From NCBI GenBank assembly GCA_032622095.1, contig CP136068.1:129525989-129589988 (forward strand): a stretch of 64,000 nucleotides of DNA, written 5' to 3'. Below the pieces are notes generated by a model that saw nothing but the letters and a program-made list of their open reading frames with translations, had not been told where the DNA came from and searched no databases. Source of the DNA: Siphonodentalium dalli. Taxonomy: Eukaryota > Mollusca > Scaphopoda > Gadilida > Siphonodentaliidae. The translations under genes and the position numbers were made by a program. Below, one piece after another: positions 13,021 to 25,404 of this stretch. Numbering within the stretch: the stretch's first letter is position 1; every line of letters begins with the position of its first letter.

Positions 13021-13896
13021 AAGGAAATATTTTTGGACAATAAATCGTCTAGATTTTTACAGACATGCGCAGTATGCGAGATAGAGAAGGGTGGTATGAC
13101 ATCGGATCAAACTGGAGCTGATCCGATGGTCGGGAAATGATCGCTTTACATATACATATGATATAGTGGTATTGGGGAAAGAAAAACGATAGCCTAATAA
13201 CAGTATCTATAGATAATACTAACAGATGCTTAGATTAGAAGAATGGAGTTCACAAATATGCGCACATACATGTACTAGTAGGTTACCTGCTTATCTCAGT
13301 TGTTGTGTTCATATTTCACATCACAAATGTTTATCACTTTCAATTGAACTCGCCCCGCAGGGTGACTATTGTTAGAATTTTGCCTAAATTTCTGGCGATG
13401 GACCAAAGTTCGAACTGGATGGAACATTGCGTTATATTTCCGACATTGAATACAAACGGGGCGAAAGAGGGATCAAGACTCAAAAGAAAGATGGCTCACC
13501 TAATTCCTCTCGTTTGTATAAAGTGTATTCAGTGTGGTCCGTTTAGAATCGTCGTAGTCGTGGGGCGTTGTCCGTGGTCTTTATCAATGATGGCAGATGT
13601 GATGATACCGGCAGATGAAGTAGTTTGATTCGGCCAACCGTTCTAAATAAGATCTGAAGTCAATGTCGACTTGCCCCACTGGCGATCAAACAACGAGAGA
13701 GAGAGGGAGAGAGAGAGTCCTGCATTCCTACACACCACAATTATGTCACCTGATGTCGTGACCTTTCACATGATCTTTCACAACAATAGTCAACAAATAC
13801 ATGTGCCCAGTCCATATGTTTTTCGTACCTCAACACATGAAGCAACTTATTTTTCAAATTTTGATTAGCAAATAACATCACATTGACTTGATTAGA
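13021..13896. other. Non-coding stretch with a GA microsatellite
   Basis: No gene is supported. The stretch 13225-13318 ('gttacctgcttatctcagtt' region) recurs at about 20925-20995, and a GA-rich run lies at about 13690-13715. The duplication suggests that 13.2-15.1 kb and 20.9-21.9 kb are related segments. Confidence 0.5.
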
Positions 13897-13898
13897 TA

Positions 13899-14672
13899 CC
13901 CTGCTGGACAAAACAAGTGTCCACTTAATCACGGTGTGGTTAGTGTTGCCACCGCGGCCGAAATACAACAACACTGCGGCTCCACCGACTAATTACAGTT
14001 GGGCCGCAGTGTACTTGCCATTCGGCCATGGTGTATCCCGCTGGACAAAACAAGTGTCCATTGGCACCGCTGTGTATTTGCCGTTCGGCCGCGGTGTCAG
14101 AGTTTGTAACTGCAGTTGAGCACCGCTGCCGAACGGCAAGTACACCGTGGCCCAACAGCAAGTACACTGCGGCCGAAAGGCAACTACACCGCAGCCGAAC
14201 GGCATGTAAACCGTGGTTAGATTTCTGGTTTGTATCGTCTTTTTTCAGTTTAATGAACGTACACCGCGGCAATTACACCATGGCCGAACGGCAAGTACAC
14301 CGCGGCCCAACTGTAGTTAGCCGGTGGAGCCGCGGTGTAGTTGCATTTCAGCCACGGTGGCAACGTTAACTGCACCGCGGTTAGGTGGACACTTGTTTTG
14401 TCAAGCAGGGTAGTTGCCGCGGTGTACGTTCATTGAACTGAAAAAAGAGGATACAAACCAGAAATCTAACCACGGTGTACATGCCATTCGGCCGCGTTGT
14501 AGTTGCCTTTCGACCATGGTGTACTTGCCGTTCGGCCAAAAGTGTACTTGCCTTCGGCCGCAGTGTACTTGCCGTTCGGTCGCGGTGCTCAACCGCAGTT
14601 ACAAAAGCTGACACCGCGGCCGAACGGCAAATACACCGCGGTGCCAATGGACACTTGTTTTGTCGAGCGGGG
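13899..14672. mobile_element. Family C DNA element (outer copy), TA target duplication
   Basis: The ends are inverted: CCCTGCTGGACAAAACAAG at the left and CTTGTTTTGTCGAGCGGGG at the right, flanked by TA on both sides (13897-13898, 14673-14674). The inside is dense in 'ttcggccgcggtgta' words in both orientations. No transposase is present, so it is non-autonomous. TA duplication suggests a Tc1/mariner-type mover, which is inference. It is interrupted by a second copy of itself. Confidence 0.75.
14036..14410. mobile_element. Family C element inserted in a family C element
   Basis: The left end TCCCGCTGGACAAAACAAG and right end CTTGTTTTGTCAAGCAGGG are flanked by TA (14034-14035 and 14411-14412). 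Removing it joins 'catggtgta' to 'gttgccgcgg', which is the uninterrupted order seen at about 16180-16195 in the other copy. This supports a self-nested insertion. Confidence 0.75.
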
Positions 14673-14674
14673 TA

Positions 14675-15780
14675 GCATTGTTCCAAAATCATATAAAATT
14701 CATACCAAAATGGATAGCTTTTATCCACATTTGGGTAGCAAATTGCGATGCAATACCAGTTAATTTTCTCCCTGCCTCAACATTCATCACACTATTGTCG
14801 TTATTTATTTTGTCATATTTTCTCAATAAAAGGTACTACCGCTAGCAATGAACTTACATGTAAATTGTAATTCATATTCACTATTCTCGTTTACATTACC
14901 AGTACCGGTAATCGAAAGACACAGCAACAATTTCTTTTTCAATTACGACAATAATGCTTTAGGCCCACCGATCCTACATGTACCGTATGTGTGACAATCG
15001 TGCTCCCAAAAAATCTAAATTACAATGTCGTATTAGTTAATAATTGGTCACGTGACAAAATCAGATATAGCTTACATTGTATATACGACCCAAAGAGTCT
15101 TTGGTTCGTTAATAAAGATAATAAAGATTTGACACACTTGGACATGGGTACACTGTTCAGCGATATACCCGGTAATTGTTGTAGTCGATACTAATGGTAG
15201 GTATCTGTTAAACTGTTCACCCCACAATAGACCTACATCACGTCTTCACGAAGGGGGTCCCAGAAAACAGACACAAATTACAAGTGCTAAATGTTATTAA
15301 TTAACAAGATTCGATGGATCGAAAGTTGGTGCAACGCGCTAGATTTCCCGGGAAACAGAAAGTAGGAAATTTCTACCAATTATTCTGGCAGATAACTGGT
15401 TGCAAACAATGACGTCCATTTAAGAACGTACTAGTAATAGACCGATTGTTCAAGGTTTCTGTTCATTCCAATCTATGTTTTGTCATGCATAGTGGCGGTT
15501 GACATTGAATTTTATTCATATAATCTGAATTGGATATCTCAAGTTCTAAACATACATGAAAGGTAATCATTTGAGTTCAGCATCTAGCGATCACACACCG
15601 TGTAGACAATTTATATAGTGTCGATACAGATTACAAATATATGCGGCGATTAATCACCATTGATCACGGGTTGCGATCGAAGCACATACTTTGCATAATG
15701 CATGTCTATTCTGAACGGCATACATTCAAAATTACCTACGTTTGCTAACTTGGCAACCTTGTGTATAAATTTTTGTGATC
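14675..15780. other. Non-coding stretch with a duplicated segment
   Basis: No gene is supported. The segment at about 14943-15120 ('attacgacaataatgcttta' through 'tctttggttcgtt') recurs in the same direction at about 21710-21865, with substitutions and indels. Confidence 0.55.
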
Positions 15781-16497
15781 TTAGTGTACGTTCAGACGAC
15801 CACGATTCAATCGTAAGTGGAAAGATTTCCGTCGTAGGAAGTGACCGGTAGTTGGACTGCGCATGCTCACGTCAAAATCGTAGGTCAATATATAATATCA
15901 AGCACTGTTTGATTTTAGATGCGAAATCGTGGCGTGTCCTTGGTTACCTCCACTTGCGACGTAATCGCAGTCGTGTGTACATAAACATCGTAGCTGGAAA
16001 TGACCGTAGGGTAGTCAATCACATGCTTTTGGAACAACCTACGGTATACCCTGCTGGACAAAACAAGTGTCCACATAACCGCGGTGTGGTTAGCGTTGCC
16101 ACTGCGGCCGAAATGCAACTACACCGCAGCTCCACCGGCTAACTACAGTTGGGCCGCGGTGTACTTTCCATTCAGCCATGGTGTAGTTGCCGCGGTGTAA
16201 ATTCATTAAACTGAAAAAAGACGATACAAACCAGAAATCTAACCACGATGTGCATGCCATTCGGTCGCGTTGTAGTTGCCTTTCGGTAGCAATAGGCATC
16301 GATTTTTTTCAAAACCATTTTCCAGATATTCAGATGCAGTTACAGCAGCTTTAGGGTGTTAAGAATATGAAACAAAGTCAGTAGTAATGGCAGTGTTTGA
16401 AAAAAATGACGTTTTTCTCAAATAATTGGAAGGGGGTCAGGGGGTCGACAATTCAGTTTTTGAGGAATGGCAAAATTGTGACAACACAGCATAAGTT

Positions 16498-17603
16498 CAG
16501 GCCTCAGCCTAAGGGTCCAGAACAGGGAGACTTGAAGTCTCCCTCCAGGAAATTTAGGGAGACTTCAGGAAATTTAGGGAGACTTCAGGGTGGCGAGACT
16601 ACCAAAAATTGACAATTTTCAAATATCGCTTTATTTTATAACATCTGACAATACAAAATTTAAAAAGATAAAATAACATTTGACTTTATCTGAAATTAGC
16701 TTAATTGTTATTATACATTTAAATTTTTTGGAAATGTTTTGTGTAGCTATCATTTAAGCAAGACAATTATCAAGTTACAGTAATAGTTACTTTTTTAACT
16801 AATTGAAAGTAGTATTATTTCCTAGACTGCAGCTTGGAAGATACGTTTGTACAGTCTGAATCATGATGCATGTAACTTTTTAAGTTTAATTTGGTCACGG
16901 CTGTAATGTGGGTGTCCGCTAAAATAAACAATACTGACTAACTAACAAAGGAGTTGCAAAAGCTTTTATTAATTAATTAATGGCCTCCCTTAATTAATGC
17001 CAACATCACTGGTATAATCCGATTAAAGCAATAAACTTGACATTATTTTATTTACGGAAGTCGGTCTCTTCAAAAAGTCCGACGCGGTCTCTTCAAAAAG
17101 TCCGACGCGTTACCGAAACGAACTTCCGAAGCGCCTGGTACATACTCTGATAATGTCGTAATTGTTTTATATCTGAAAAGCGGGACGGCGGTCTGTTAAG
17201 TTAATTAAAACATTTATTTGTGACACTCACGATGGTCAGTAACAACACAGATGCGAACATCTCATCGTGTTTTCAGCGTGTCAAAACATTCCTGATTAAC
17301 ATTCATTACCGCAAAGTGAACAAAGGCGACGGAATAACAACACAAAACAATAGGTCATATTTTATTTTTTTATTTTAAACACTTGGGTCTTTGGCTCTGC
17401 ATCGTCTGTTTCTTTTTGGGATGACCGCCACAATTATACGGACATGTCCAGGAAAAAAAAATAGAAAAAAAAAAAAAAGAAAAAAAAATAATCCCCCCCC
17501 CCCTAAAATTGAAGGCGACTTCGATTTCGCCTTAGACGATAGGGCGAATTTAGCGACAGTAAGGCGACAATCTCGCCCGAGTCGCCTTGTGAGCTGAGGC
17601 CTG
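16498..17603. mobile_element. Candidate element with CAGGCCTCAGC inverted ends
   Basis: An exact 11-bp inverted repeat CAGGCCTCAGC occurs at both ends, with 'cataa' close to each border but not a clean duplication. It contains a 21-bp tandem repeat (about 16548-16590), a 24-bp tandem repeat (about 17076-17125) and an A/C-rich run. The end resembles hAT elements, but the duplication is not clean, so confidence is limited. Confidence 0.4.
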
Positions 17604-18445
17604 CACATAACGGCAAAGTTTTCGACTTCTTATGGCAAACCTATATGTTGTTCTCATTGGGAATGATCAATCTACATAATCAATGCAGAAATAGAACTTT
17701 TCCTTCATAAAAATAGAAAATTTTGATCAAAATCCAAGTATACCCCAATCAAAAAGATGAATTTTTTTTCTTTTCAAGTATGTTGACAATATACTATAAA
17801 AACTTTTGGTATTTCTGTGTGTTATTTTTATTATCAGACACTATTGAATACATTTTGATAAAAAAAATTGAGACTTTTGTGTCAAATAGAAATACGTGGA
17901 AATATTTCATGATAACCAAACTATACCCCCTACCAAAATTTTTAAAAAGCTATTTTTTTCAACATTATGGAGCTATTCACGCAAAATACTACCTAACCTG
18001 CAGCAAAACTGTATATATAGGTTTCAATGTCAGCCATTGGTGTATCGATATGAGAGTTGATATTTTATTTTTTCTCAATTAATTCTTAGAAAATGGACAA
18101 AATATGAGTGTCAACCTTCATAAAGTTCATGAGCCAAAATATGTTCAAGCGTATGACAGAACTATATCTCAATTAATGTTGGAGGCATTGTTTTATGTAA
18201 ACAGTGCAACATGATAAAGTATGGTTTGAAATTATCAAATAACTGGTTAAGTGGATAAACAAACCAGTACCCACCCGTTCGCAACAAAATATCATGTTAT
18301 GGGCATTATTAGGCCATTATGATACGATTAATGATACTTTATGATGGCATGGTGGTCAAATATACCCAAGAAGCTATTCTACCCACTCATTCGTACAGAT
18401 CGACTAGTAGTAGCACAAAATATTATTTTGCGCCATCATTCAAAC

Positions 18446-19168
18446 GGGAACGGGACTACCTGCCACCGAGACAACCTGCCCCTCTGCTATTTTCAGGGCG
18501 GGTTGTCCCGATAAATAAGGGCGGGTTGTCCAGAAATTGTTAATAGTGATTATGTTCTTTGATGATATATTATTAAAGATTTTGAACAACAAAACATGTG
18601 TTTATTCATTAATTATGTCAAAGCATTTTGCTTGTTGTCCAATTAATCCTCTTCACAAATCTCTATATTTCTACATGTATATTGTGTCTATGTCATATGT
18701 TTGATTGAAGGTGAGTATACAAACAGCCTTTGAATGATGCCGACGGAACTGGGTATATTATCTCTTGAGTGTGGGTTATCTTCATTCTGCAAGCATGTTT
18801 CCTTGCATTCACTGCGATTTGGAGGTGCAACCAGAAGAGAAGAAAGAAGAGACCAGCACAATGCACTGGCAGACATCCAGCAGCAGCAGCCCCAAATTAA
18901 TCATTGTCCGTTTGTTAAACTTATTAAATTTTGTTTTTAATCTTCGTTCACGTTCATATTAGCCTATATACTTCGTTCCGTTTTTTGTTGTCCGCGTTGT
19001 TACATCAATTAAAAACCTATAAAGAACAACCCGGCCAGTTTCGTTAAACATCTCATAATCCCGTCACACGTCCTAATTAGTCACTAATTACCGCTAAGTG
19101 ATTTTAGGGGGCGGGTTGTCTTGAGTGAAAGGGGGCGGGTTGTCTCAGGGGCGGGTAGTCACGGCCCC
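18446..19168. mobile_element. hAT-like 723-bp element, perfect 8-bp duplication
   Basis: The ends are similar inverted sequences (GACTACCTGCC...GAGACAACC against GACTACCCGCC...GAGACAACC). The flanking word ATTCAAAC is present on both sides (18438-18445 and 19169-19176). An 8-bp duplication is typical of hAT and a few other superfamilies. The inside repeats 'gggcgggttgtc' several times. No transposase is present. It lies in the 3.7-kb element and is the innermost layer of the nest. Confidence 0.75.
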
Positions 19169-20466
19169 ATTCAAACATGTGTCCAAGATGTTTTGCTTCA
19201 ACCCGAATACCAGTCAACTCGGGGGTATGAATCCTGCGTACGGCTTCAAAACACCCTGAATCCCGCATACCGAAAGGGGTGGGGTGATACCTTCATGTAT
19301 TACATCACATGTATCGTAACGGTATGTCATACATGTAGGCCTAATTCAATTGTTGACCGAATTTTTTTTTAAACAAGTTAAATTTCAAGTTAAAATATCA
19401 TTAATTATGGCATAATACACAATAAAGTGGCTTAGATAAATCAGATCTTCTCAATCAACCAATTTCATTCAAATAAAGACAAAATGGTCAGCAGAATACA
19501 TTACTATTCACTTCAAATACATTTGTTTACATACGATCATTAATATGTTCACGGGGCCGCCATATTTTAATCATGTGACTACATTAGCTGGTAATACTAC
19601 TAATAGAGTGATCTCCCCTGGCAATTAAACAAATATTTTTTTTCCTTTGAAACGTCGACTCTCGCTATGATCGAAATACGGCATTTTATTGCTATTTTTT
19701 TTACTTTTTAACCTACCAGTGAGAAATGAATTGTTATCAAGTTTCATCGAGGTGGTCAGAACTTTCAAATTCGGCGTAATTTTCACAATTTCAACAAAAA
19801 TATTTACATAAATATTTACGCGGGTTTTCAGTTTGGTAAACAAAGGATATTCTATCCGCTGCCGAATTGTGCTATTTTTATTGGAAAATGTCACGTAATT
19901 GCTTAAAACAGCGGTATTTACAATTACCTTCAGTCACGAGACTCTGGAGATTTCCTGTGATGTCATCATTTACCGACTTCCGGAAATACGCGAGTTATCG
20001 TTCTTGTTCGGGGTTGCCTATTGCTACTTTCGGCCAAGATGTGCTTGCCGTTTGGCCGCAGTGTACATGCCGTTCGGCCGCGGTGCTCAACTGCAGTTAC
20101 AAACTCTGACACCGCGGCTGAAAGGCAAATACACCGCGGTGACACTGGACACTTGTTTTGTCCAGCAGGGTAAGCATGTCCGACGACATCGCAATCATGT
20201 GAACAAACTATCTACTATCTCATCGGGCCCCGATTCCCCAACTTACGATTGAATCGTGGTCGTCTGAACGTACACTTAGGTCATTTGCCATGTGTTTATA
20301 TCTAACTCAAAATAACAAGATTACACCAAAGTAACACAGATTCGAAAATATTCGGTGTCGAGCTTGAATCAGGTCCCCGATATTGACATCGAATCGAATC
20401 TGGAATATTTGCAGGTCCCTATGTTGACACCTATCAATAGTTGTTGAATGAATATCAGTAAAGTAA

Positions 20467-20784
20467 GTGAAAATTCAGACGACCATGAATTTCAATCATA
20501 AGTGGAGGAATCGGGCCCGACGAGATCGTGGATAGTTTGTTCATACGATTGCGATGTTGTCGTACATTCAGATTCTGATATTGATATCGTATGTTGTTCC
20601 TAAAGCATGTGATTGACTACCCTACGGTCATTTCCAGCTACGATTTTTACATACATACGACCAAGGATATGCCACGATTTTGCATCTAAAGAATAAAATC
20701 AAACAGTGCTTGATATTATTTTTGACCTACGATTTTGACATGAGCATACATGTACGATTGTATCGTGGTCGTCTGAACGTTCAC
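20467..20784. mobile_element. Family D element, intact copy
   Basis: Inverted ends GTGAAAATTCAGACGACCA and its counterpart ending 'cgtctgaacgttcac' are flanked by TAA (20464-20466, 20785-20787). In reverse it matches the two halves of the interrupted copy at 15784-20275 ('tcaatcacatgctttaggaac'), confirming where that copy was split. Confidence 0.75.
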
Positions 20785-20787
20785 TAA

Positions 20788-22570
20788 GATCACCATGATG
20801 AACTTTGACACTGTGCTCAGAATGACATACCACATGTTGCATCGAATTTTCGCAATGCAATTTTTGTGTTGTTTTCATTTTCAAAATTTTGCCTGTCATC
20901 ACGTTAAAAGTATCTACAGATGCTCAGAAGAATTGAGTTCACAAATATGCACACATAGCTTACCTGCTTATCTCAGTTGTTGTGTTCATATTATCTGATT
21001 ATGCTCATATTCCTATCACAATCACATAATATTCTTCGCTGATCGTGTTCGCGAAAATTATTTCTGTGGCAGGACTATTTATTTTTTTGTGATTGCGTAT
21101 TAATTTATAGCACAAACTCATATCTCTTCGCTCGTTCAGCCGTTGTTGATAGAAATACATAACATTTTCAATACTTATAATTACATAAATAGTTTGTTTC
21201 GTACACTCACAGAATATTATAGGTTTAAATGGTTAATACGTTTGGAACTATATGTTGTTATCTTCCAATTTTATTTATTGATTTTAGATTGTATCGATAA
21301 ACTTAAATTGAAGCACTCAATCGAATCTTATAGTATTGTTTAGGTTTGAACTTTGTGAATATTGCATCAATCTTTCAGGCGAAAATACCGATAGAAAATT
21401 GAAGATATTCTCTACATGTGCATTCATGCGGCTGGAATTGATTTTCTGGGCAAATGTTTTTAATATTTTTTTTTATTTTGTAAACGAAACTTTGTCATGC
21501 AATTTAATTCACGCTTTGTTAAAACTCTAGCGCTTTAGTTTGATATGTTTCCAATTATAATCCAATAGAGTGAATAGACCTGATAGAAATGCAGTGTAAA
21601 CTAGCTACTTGCCCTTATAAATAACAAAACACATCAATGATTGTATGACGTTTATATAAATAGGAGAATCTTGCACATCGACTGATTTGTGTTGGCCTCT
21701 TGACAGCCGATTACGACAATAATGCTTTAGGCCCACCGATCCTATGTCCTACATTCGTGCTATCCAAAATTCAAAATCCAAGGGTCGTATTACTTAAAAA
21801 TTGGTGACGTCACAAAATCAGATATAGCCTATATACGACCCAAAGCGTCTTTGGTTCGTTATAAAACTGAATAAAATAATTCAAATTATCATCAGAGTCA
21901 TAAATGTAAGATTTTTGCAATATTTAATTTAATTTTAATATAAATCAAATGACCATATCTAAATCCACCATTCATAATAATTGTGTTGTTAGCATATATA
22001 GATCCATTTCGTTTGGTCTGTGATAGCTTACTTGATCTTAGATTGATTAATTTGTAGGCGGCATTATGCTATATCACACGAAACCCCTATTATATCATTA
22101 AGAATGCCATTACATATTTCCTTATCCATCACTAGTCATGAATAGGCATGTGCTTCCCAGGATTACTTCGCATTGCGCAACAAAATTTACATTAATTTTG
22201 CGGATTGATACTATTTAAAAAACACTCGCATGACACCAACAGCAGACAATGTAAATTATTGCTTTGTTCATTAAACAAAGTTAAATTATTGTCCAACTTC
22301 GTTGAACTAACGAAAACAGACACAAAAACAAAGAGGAAAATTGGGGGACAATATTTTCCATTGCCAGCCCCAAGAGGATGTTGTGTCTAGTTAGAATTTA
22401 ATGTTTAACTGTATACACATATTTGTATAGTGTGGTTGCTCTACCAGAGCAGTTAGATAAATTGATGAAGAAGACGATCACTCATATCCGGTTGTATCAA
22501 GTGTCTTTTAACGTGCACTACTGCATAGTTTAACTGGCGTTTCTGTTTATTTCTTCGTTAATAAATTGGG
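20788..22570. other. Non-coding stretch with dispersed repeats
   Basis: No gene is supported. About 20925-20995 matches 13225-13318, and about 21710-21865 matches 14943-15120. About 21340-21560 matches a stretch near 38930-39130 ('tttgtcatgcaatttaa'). These mark an unnamed dispersed repeat. Confidence 0.5.
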
Positions 22571-22748
22571 GTGGTCTCTCAATGCAGGTGAAATTTGTGT
22601 TTTGAACCAAATATTAGGTGGTTGCGGTCGCATTTGACAGGTGGTCGCACGGGTGATATATAGAATAAACCAGTCGGTGAACAGGAAATGCGGTCGGAAA
22701 TAGCAGCTGGTCGCCGTTGACGGTGGTCTCGCAAGACAGGTTTTACTG
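22571..22748. mobile_element. Pogo-like MITE fragment
   Basis: It ends 'gacaggttttactg' followed by TA, the reverse of CAGTAAAACCTGTC, a typical pogo/Tigger-type end. 'ggtggtctc' words recur at 22571 and 22722. The expected CAGTAAAACC left end is missing, so this is a fragment. Confidence 0.55.
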
Positions 22749-22762
22749 TATTGCTTTTGTAT

Positions 22763-24787
22763 GTGTACCCATACCATGTATGGTACACATAATGCCGACG
22801 TCCGGATCAACCATCCGTCGTTCGTCCGACTGTCCGTGTGTCCATAGACACTTGCTATCCGATTCGATTACTCGAATATTTTTTATCGGATCTTGTTCAA
22901 ATTGTATGTGCATGTTTATGATGACACAGTCCTCACCTGTTTTTGGCATCAATCGGTTGATCAGTTAAGAAATTATTAACACTTTCCATCCATACATAGT
23001 CATGTTCTATCCGATGTCATAACTTAAGTATTTTTGTCCGACTGTGTTCATATTTGATATGTAGGTTTATAATGACACACGCCTCACCTGCATAGTTTTT
23101 GTATTTATTGGTTGATCGATTTAGATAATAATTAACCCTGCACACAAATGCTATCTGATGCATCTAAGTCAAACAATTTTCTTCTGATATGACTCATATT
23201 TCTTACCTAGGTTTTTCTTAGCACGTTCTGTATCTGTATGGTTTTGGTATCGATTAGTTACCCCTTTCTTCTCTTGTTTTTTAAATAGAATTCATCCAAG
23301 CTGTGTTGACTTAAATATTTTTCATCTGATCAGCACCAAATTTGGTACATATGGTACTCACCCCGAAATACAGATCAGGTTCGAATTTGAGTTTGATCAG
23401 GTATATTTTAACAGAGTTATGGCCATTTAAAATTGAAGTGACTGATAAAGTAATTTAATTATGCCTGCACTGTGAGAAGATAAGATCTCACATAACACAG
23501 AGTGTATTATTTGCAATGTTTAACTGGACACTACATACCATAGAGATAAATAACATTACTCTGGCAAATTATGTTGATAAAAACTGTCAAATCTAATTGA
23601 TTACACTCTGGCTAGTTCTGCTTTTCTGTGCAATATTGAGTTAACCCCTTTGTTATAATAGGTTCATGACATTAGGGACTGGCTTATTGTATGGGTTTTG
23701 CTAAATCCAATGACATGCTTTTTATAGACTTTTTGTTTATATCAGTTCATTAGTTTGGGTAAGATTAACCCCATTCTATCCGATTTCATAACTCAAATAT
23801 ATCCATTGATTATGTTTATAGTTCTTGGCATAATTTATGATAACACACCCCTAAACTGCACTGTGAGGGTCATTTGGTTTATTTGCTTAAAAATATTAAC
23901 ATCCTCCAGCAATCCTGTTGACACAATGTGATAACTAGATTTTTTCACATGATCACTATATATATAATTGCATCCATGTTAATGATGATACATTCTTCAC
24001 CTGTATAGATTTTGGTATCGATTGGTTTGAAGATATTAACCACAACTTTAATTATATTTCCGCTGTTTACATACATTATATCTTTCCAATGTTTAGCTAA
24101 GAAGAAAATTAACCCTACCATTCCATGGTCATACTATATGCTATCCAATGTAATGAATCTATTTTAAATCTGATCAATCTCATACTAGTAACTCTAGCTA
24201 TCTAAAAATTCAGCATTAAAATATTTTATATCCAATCATTATCAATCATTTTATATCCATGTCTATACATCCCTCACTTGTATAGTTGTTCAGGTATTGA
24301 TTGCTTTTTTAATGGGAAATATTAACCATTTTCTCCCATCTAAATGATCCCATGCATTTTTAATATGCAGCTAACACAAAACATAATACAAAAATAACAA
24401 TAATAAAAAACATAATATGTTATGTCCCACTGATCCAATGTGATAAGCAAATAAATGGAATAGCTATCATGTTTATCTACTTAATATCTTAACTATTTTG
24501 TCTTTAACTGCTATAGTGCATCTTTCTGACAATGGATTTAGCTTAATTAGCTTTATCACTCTATAAGACATATCTGGTTGAAACCGAATGCCTCATCATG
24601 TTCATATTGTGCTTATGTGAGCAAGGTGCCCAGTAAGTCTGATTCCACTTGTGACCTCAATAGTAAGGTGTGAATTGTTGAAACTTTTGCACTCATGAAA
24701 AGGTTGGTATAAGGATTTATTAAAATAGCTAATCGGTATCGCCAAGGTATGGGTTAAACATCTGCCGATCGTGATCGGCCTCTCGTT
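22763..24787 (+). mobile_element. Family A hairpin-ended repeat element, long copy
   Basis: The left hairpin is GTGTACC...GGTACAC, with CATAC and GTATG inside it. The right end is the near-palindrome GCCGATCGTGATCGGC plus CTCTCGTT. Between them lie about seven diverged blocks of roughly 130-190 bp, each with 'attaac', 'tatccgat', 'gatgataacaca' and 'cacctgtatag' words. It is about 2.0 kb against about 1.15 kb for the other copies, so the number or type of core blocks varies. No coding capacity. Confidence 0.7.
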
Positions 24788-24789
24788 TC

Positions 24790-24936
24790 CAAATTGCAAA
24801 AATATTTGGTAGATTTTTTACCTTCAATTTTCCATTTTGCTTTAGTTGGACGAATTATTCCTTGTATTTGTTTGTCACTAATAGCTTCCAATTCTGAATT
24901 CAATTCGTTCATAACATTTTGGAAAGTCTCACGCAT
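24790..24936 (-). pseudogene. LINE (non-LTR retrotransposon) ORF2 fragment
   Basis: About 45 codons resemble the linker between endonuclease and reverse transcriptase of LINE ORF2 proteins, with motifs such as 'KQIQGIIRPTKAKW' and 'KKSTKYFCNLE'. It is truncated on both sides: the family A element's terminal GAGAGGCCGATC joins directly after the last recognisable residues, and the family B hairpin lies just beyond the other side. No catalytic part is present. It is a relic, identified from general family resemblance only. Confidence 0.6.
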
Positions 24937-24940
24937 CCAT

Positions 24941-25020
24941 TTTTAGCTCAAATTTACTTTGTAAAGTTTGAGCTATTGCCATGGCTTGGTATCCGTCGTC
25001 CGTGTGTGTGTGTGCATATG
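24941..25020 (-). repeat. Family B terminal fragment
   Basis: The end hairpin 'agctcaaatttactttgtaa' and 'agtttgagct' is followed by 'gccatggcttggtatccg' and a GT microsatellite. This is the reverse of the tail at 4860-4945. The satellite core is absent. Confidence 0.75.
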
Positions 25021-25159
25021 TTCTCCGATTGCATTATTATTCATTTATATTCATTGCGTATACATAATTATGTGCAGCTTACAGGTATTCATTCAATACA
25101 AAAGTCATTCATAATCATTTACTCACCGTGTGAGGCCTTGTTTCAGGCATTTTCTCTCT

Positions 25160-25365
25160 CCGCGGTGGAGGGCCATTAGCGGTAAATTGAACGCGGTCAC
25201 GAAAAAAATAACGCGGTGTATGGCGGTAACGAACACCAATAACGCGGTATCCAACGGTACAAATACCGTACCAGTACCGCGGGTCAACCGCCCTCCACCG
25301 CGGTACAAAATGGTAACCGCGGTATTTTGGTGGTATCACCGCGGTAGGTACCGGCCCATATCCTC
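25160..25365 (+). repeat. CCGCGGT/ACCGCGGT-rich block
   Basis: About a dozen 'accgcgg', 'aacgcggt' or related words occur in 200 bp, some inverted ('ctccgcggtggagg', 'accgccctccaccgcggt'). It resembles the interior of family C in composition, but no family C ends are present. Confidence 0.5.
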
Positions 25366-25404
25366 GTTAAACAGGTCGATTAATGATGAGAGCATAGCTG
25401 TAGT

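Larger units (their letters stand above)
16287..20026. mobile_element. 3.7-kb element with 12-bp inverted ends and 7-bp duplication, nested in family C
   Basis: It starts TAGCAATAGGCA and ends TGCCTATTGCTA, an exact 12-bp inverted repeat. The host word CTTTCGG is present on both sides (16280-16286 and 20027-20033). No transposase-like frame is visible inside; the 119-residue frame at 17723-18082 has no recognisable family. A 7-bp duplication with this end does not let me name a superfamily. It contains two further probable insertions. Confidence 0.75.
16049..20170. mobile_element. Family C element nested in family D, itself interrupted
   Basis: CCCTGCTGGACAAAACAAG at 16049 and its inverse ending at 20170 have TA on each side. 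The sequence of 16049-16286 continues at 20034-20170 once the inner 3.7-kb block is skipped. Confidence 0.8.
15784..20275. mobile_element. Family D small element, TTA duplication, split by a nested insertion
   Basis: The ends are inverted copies of GTGTACGTTCAGACGACCAC, flanked by TTA (15781-15783 and 20276-20278). The element proper is 15784-16046 plus 20173-20275, about 370 bp. Everything between arrived later. A second copy (20467-20784) is flanked by TAA. TWA duplications suggest a PIF/Harbinger-type MITE, which is inference since no transposase is present. Confidence 0.75.
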
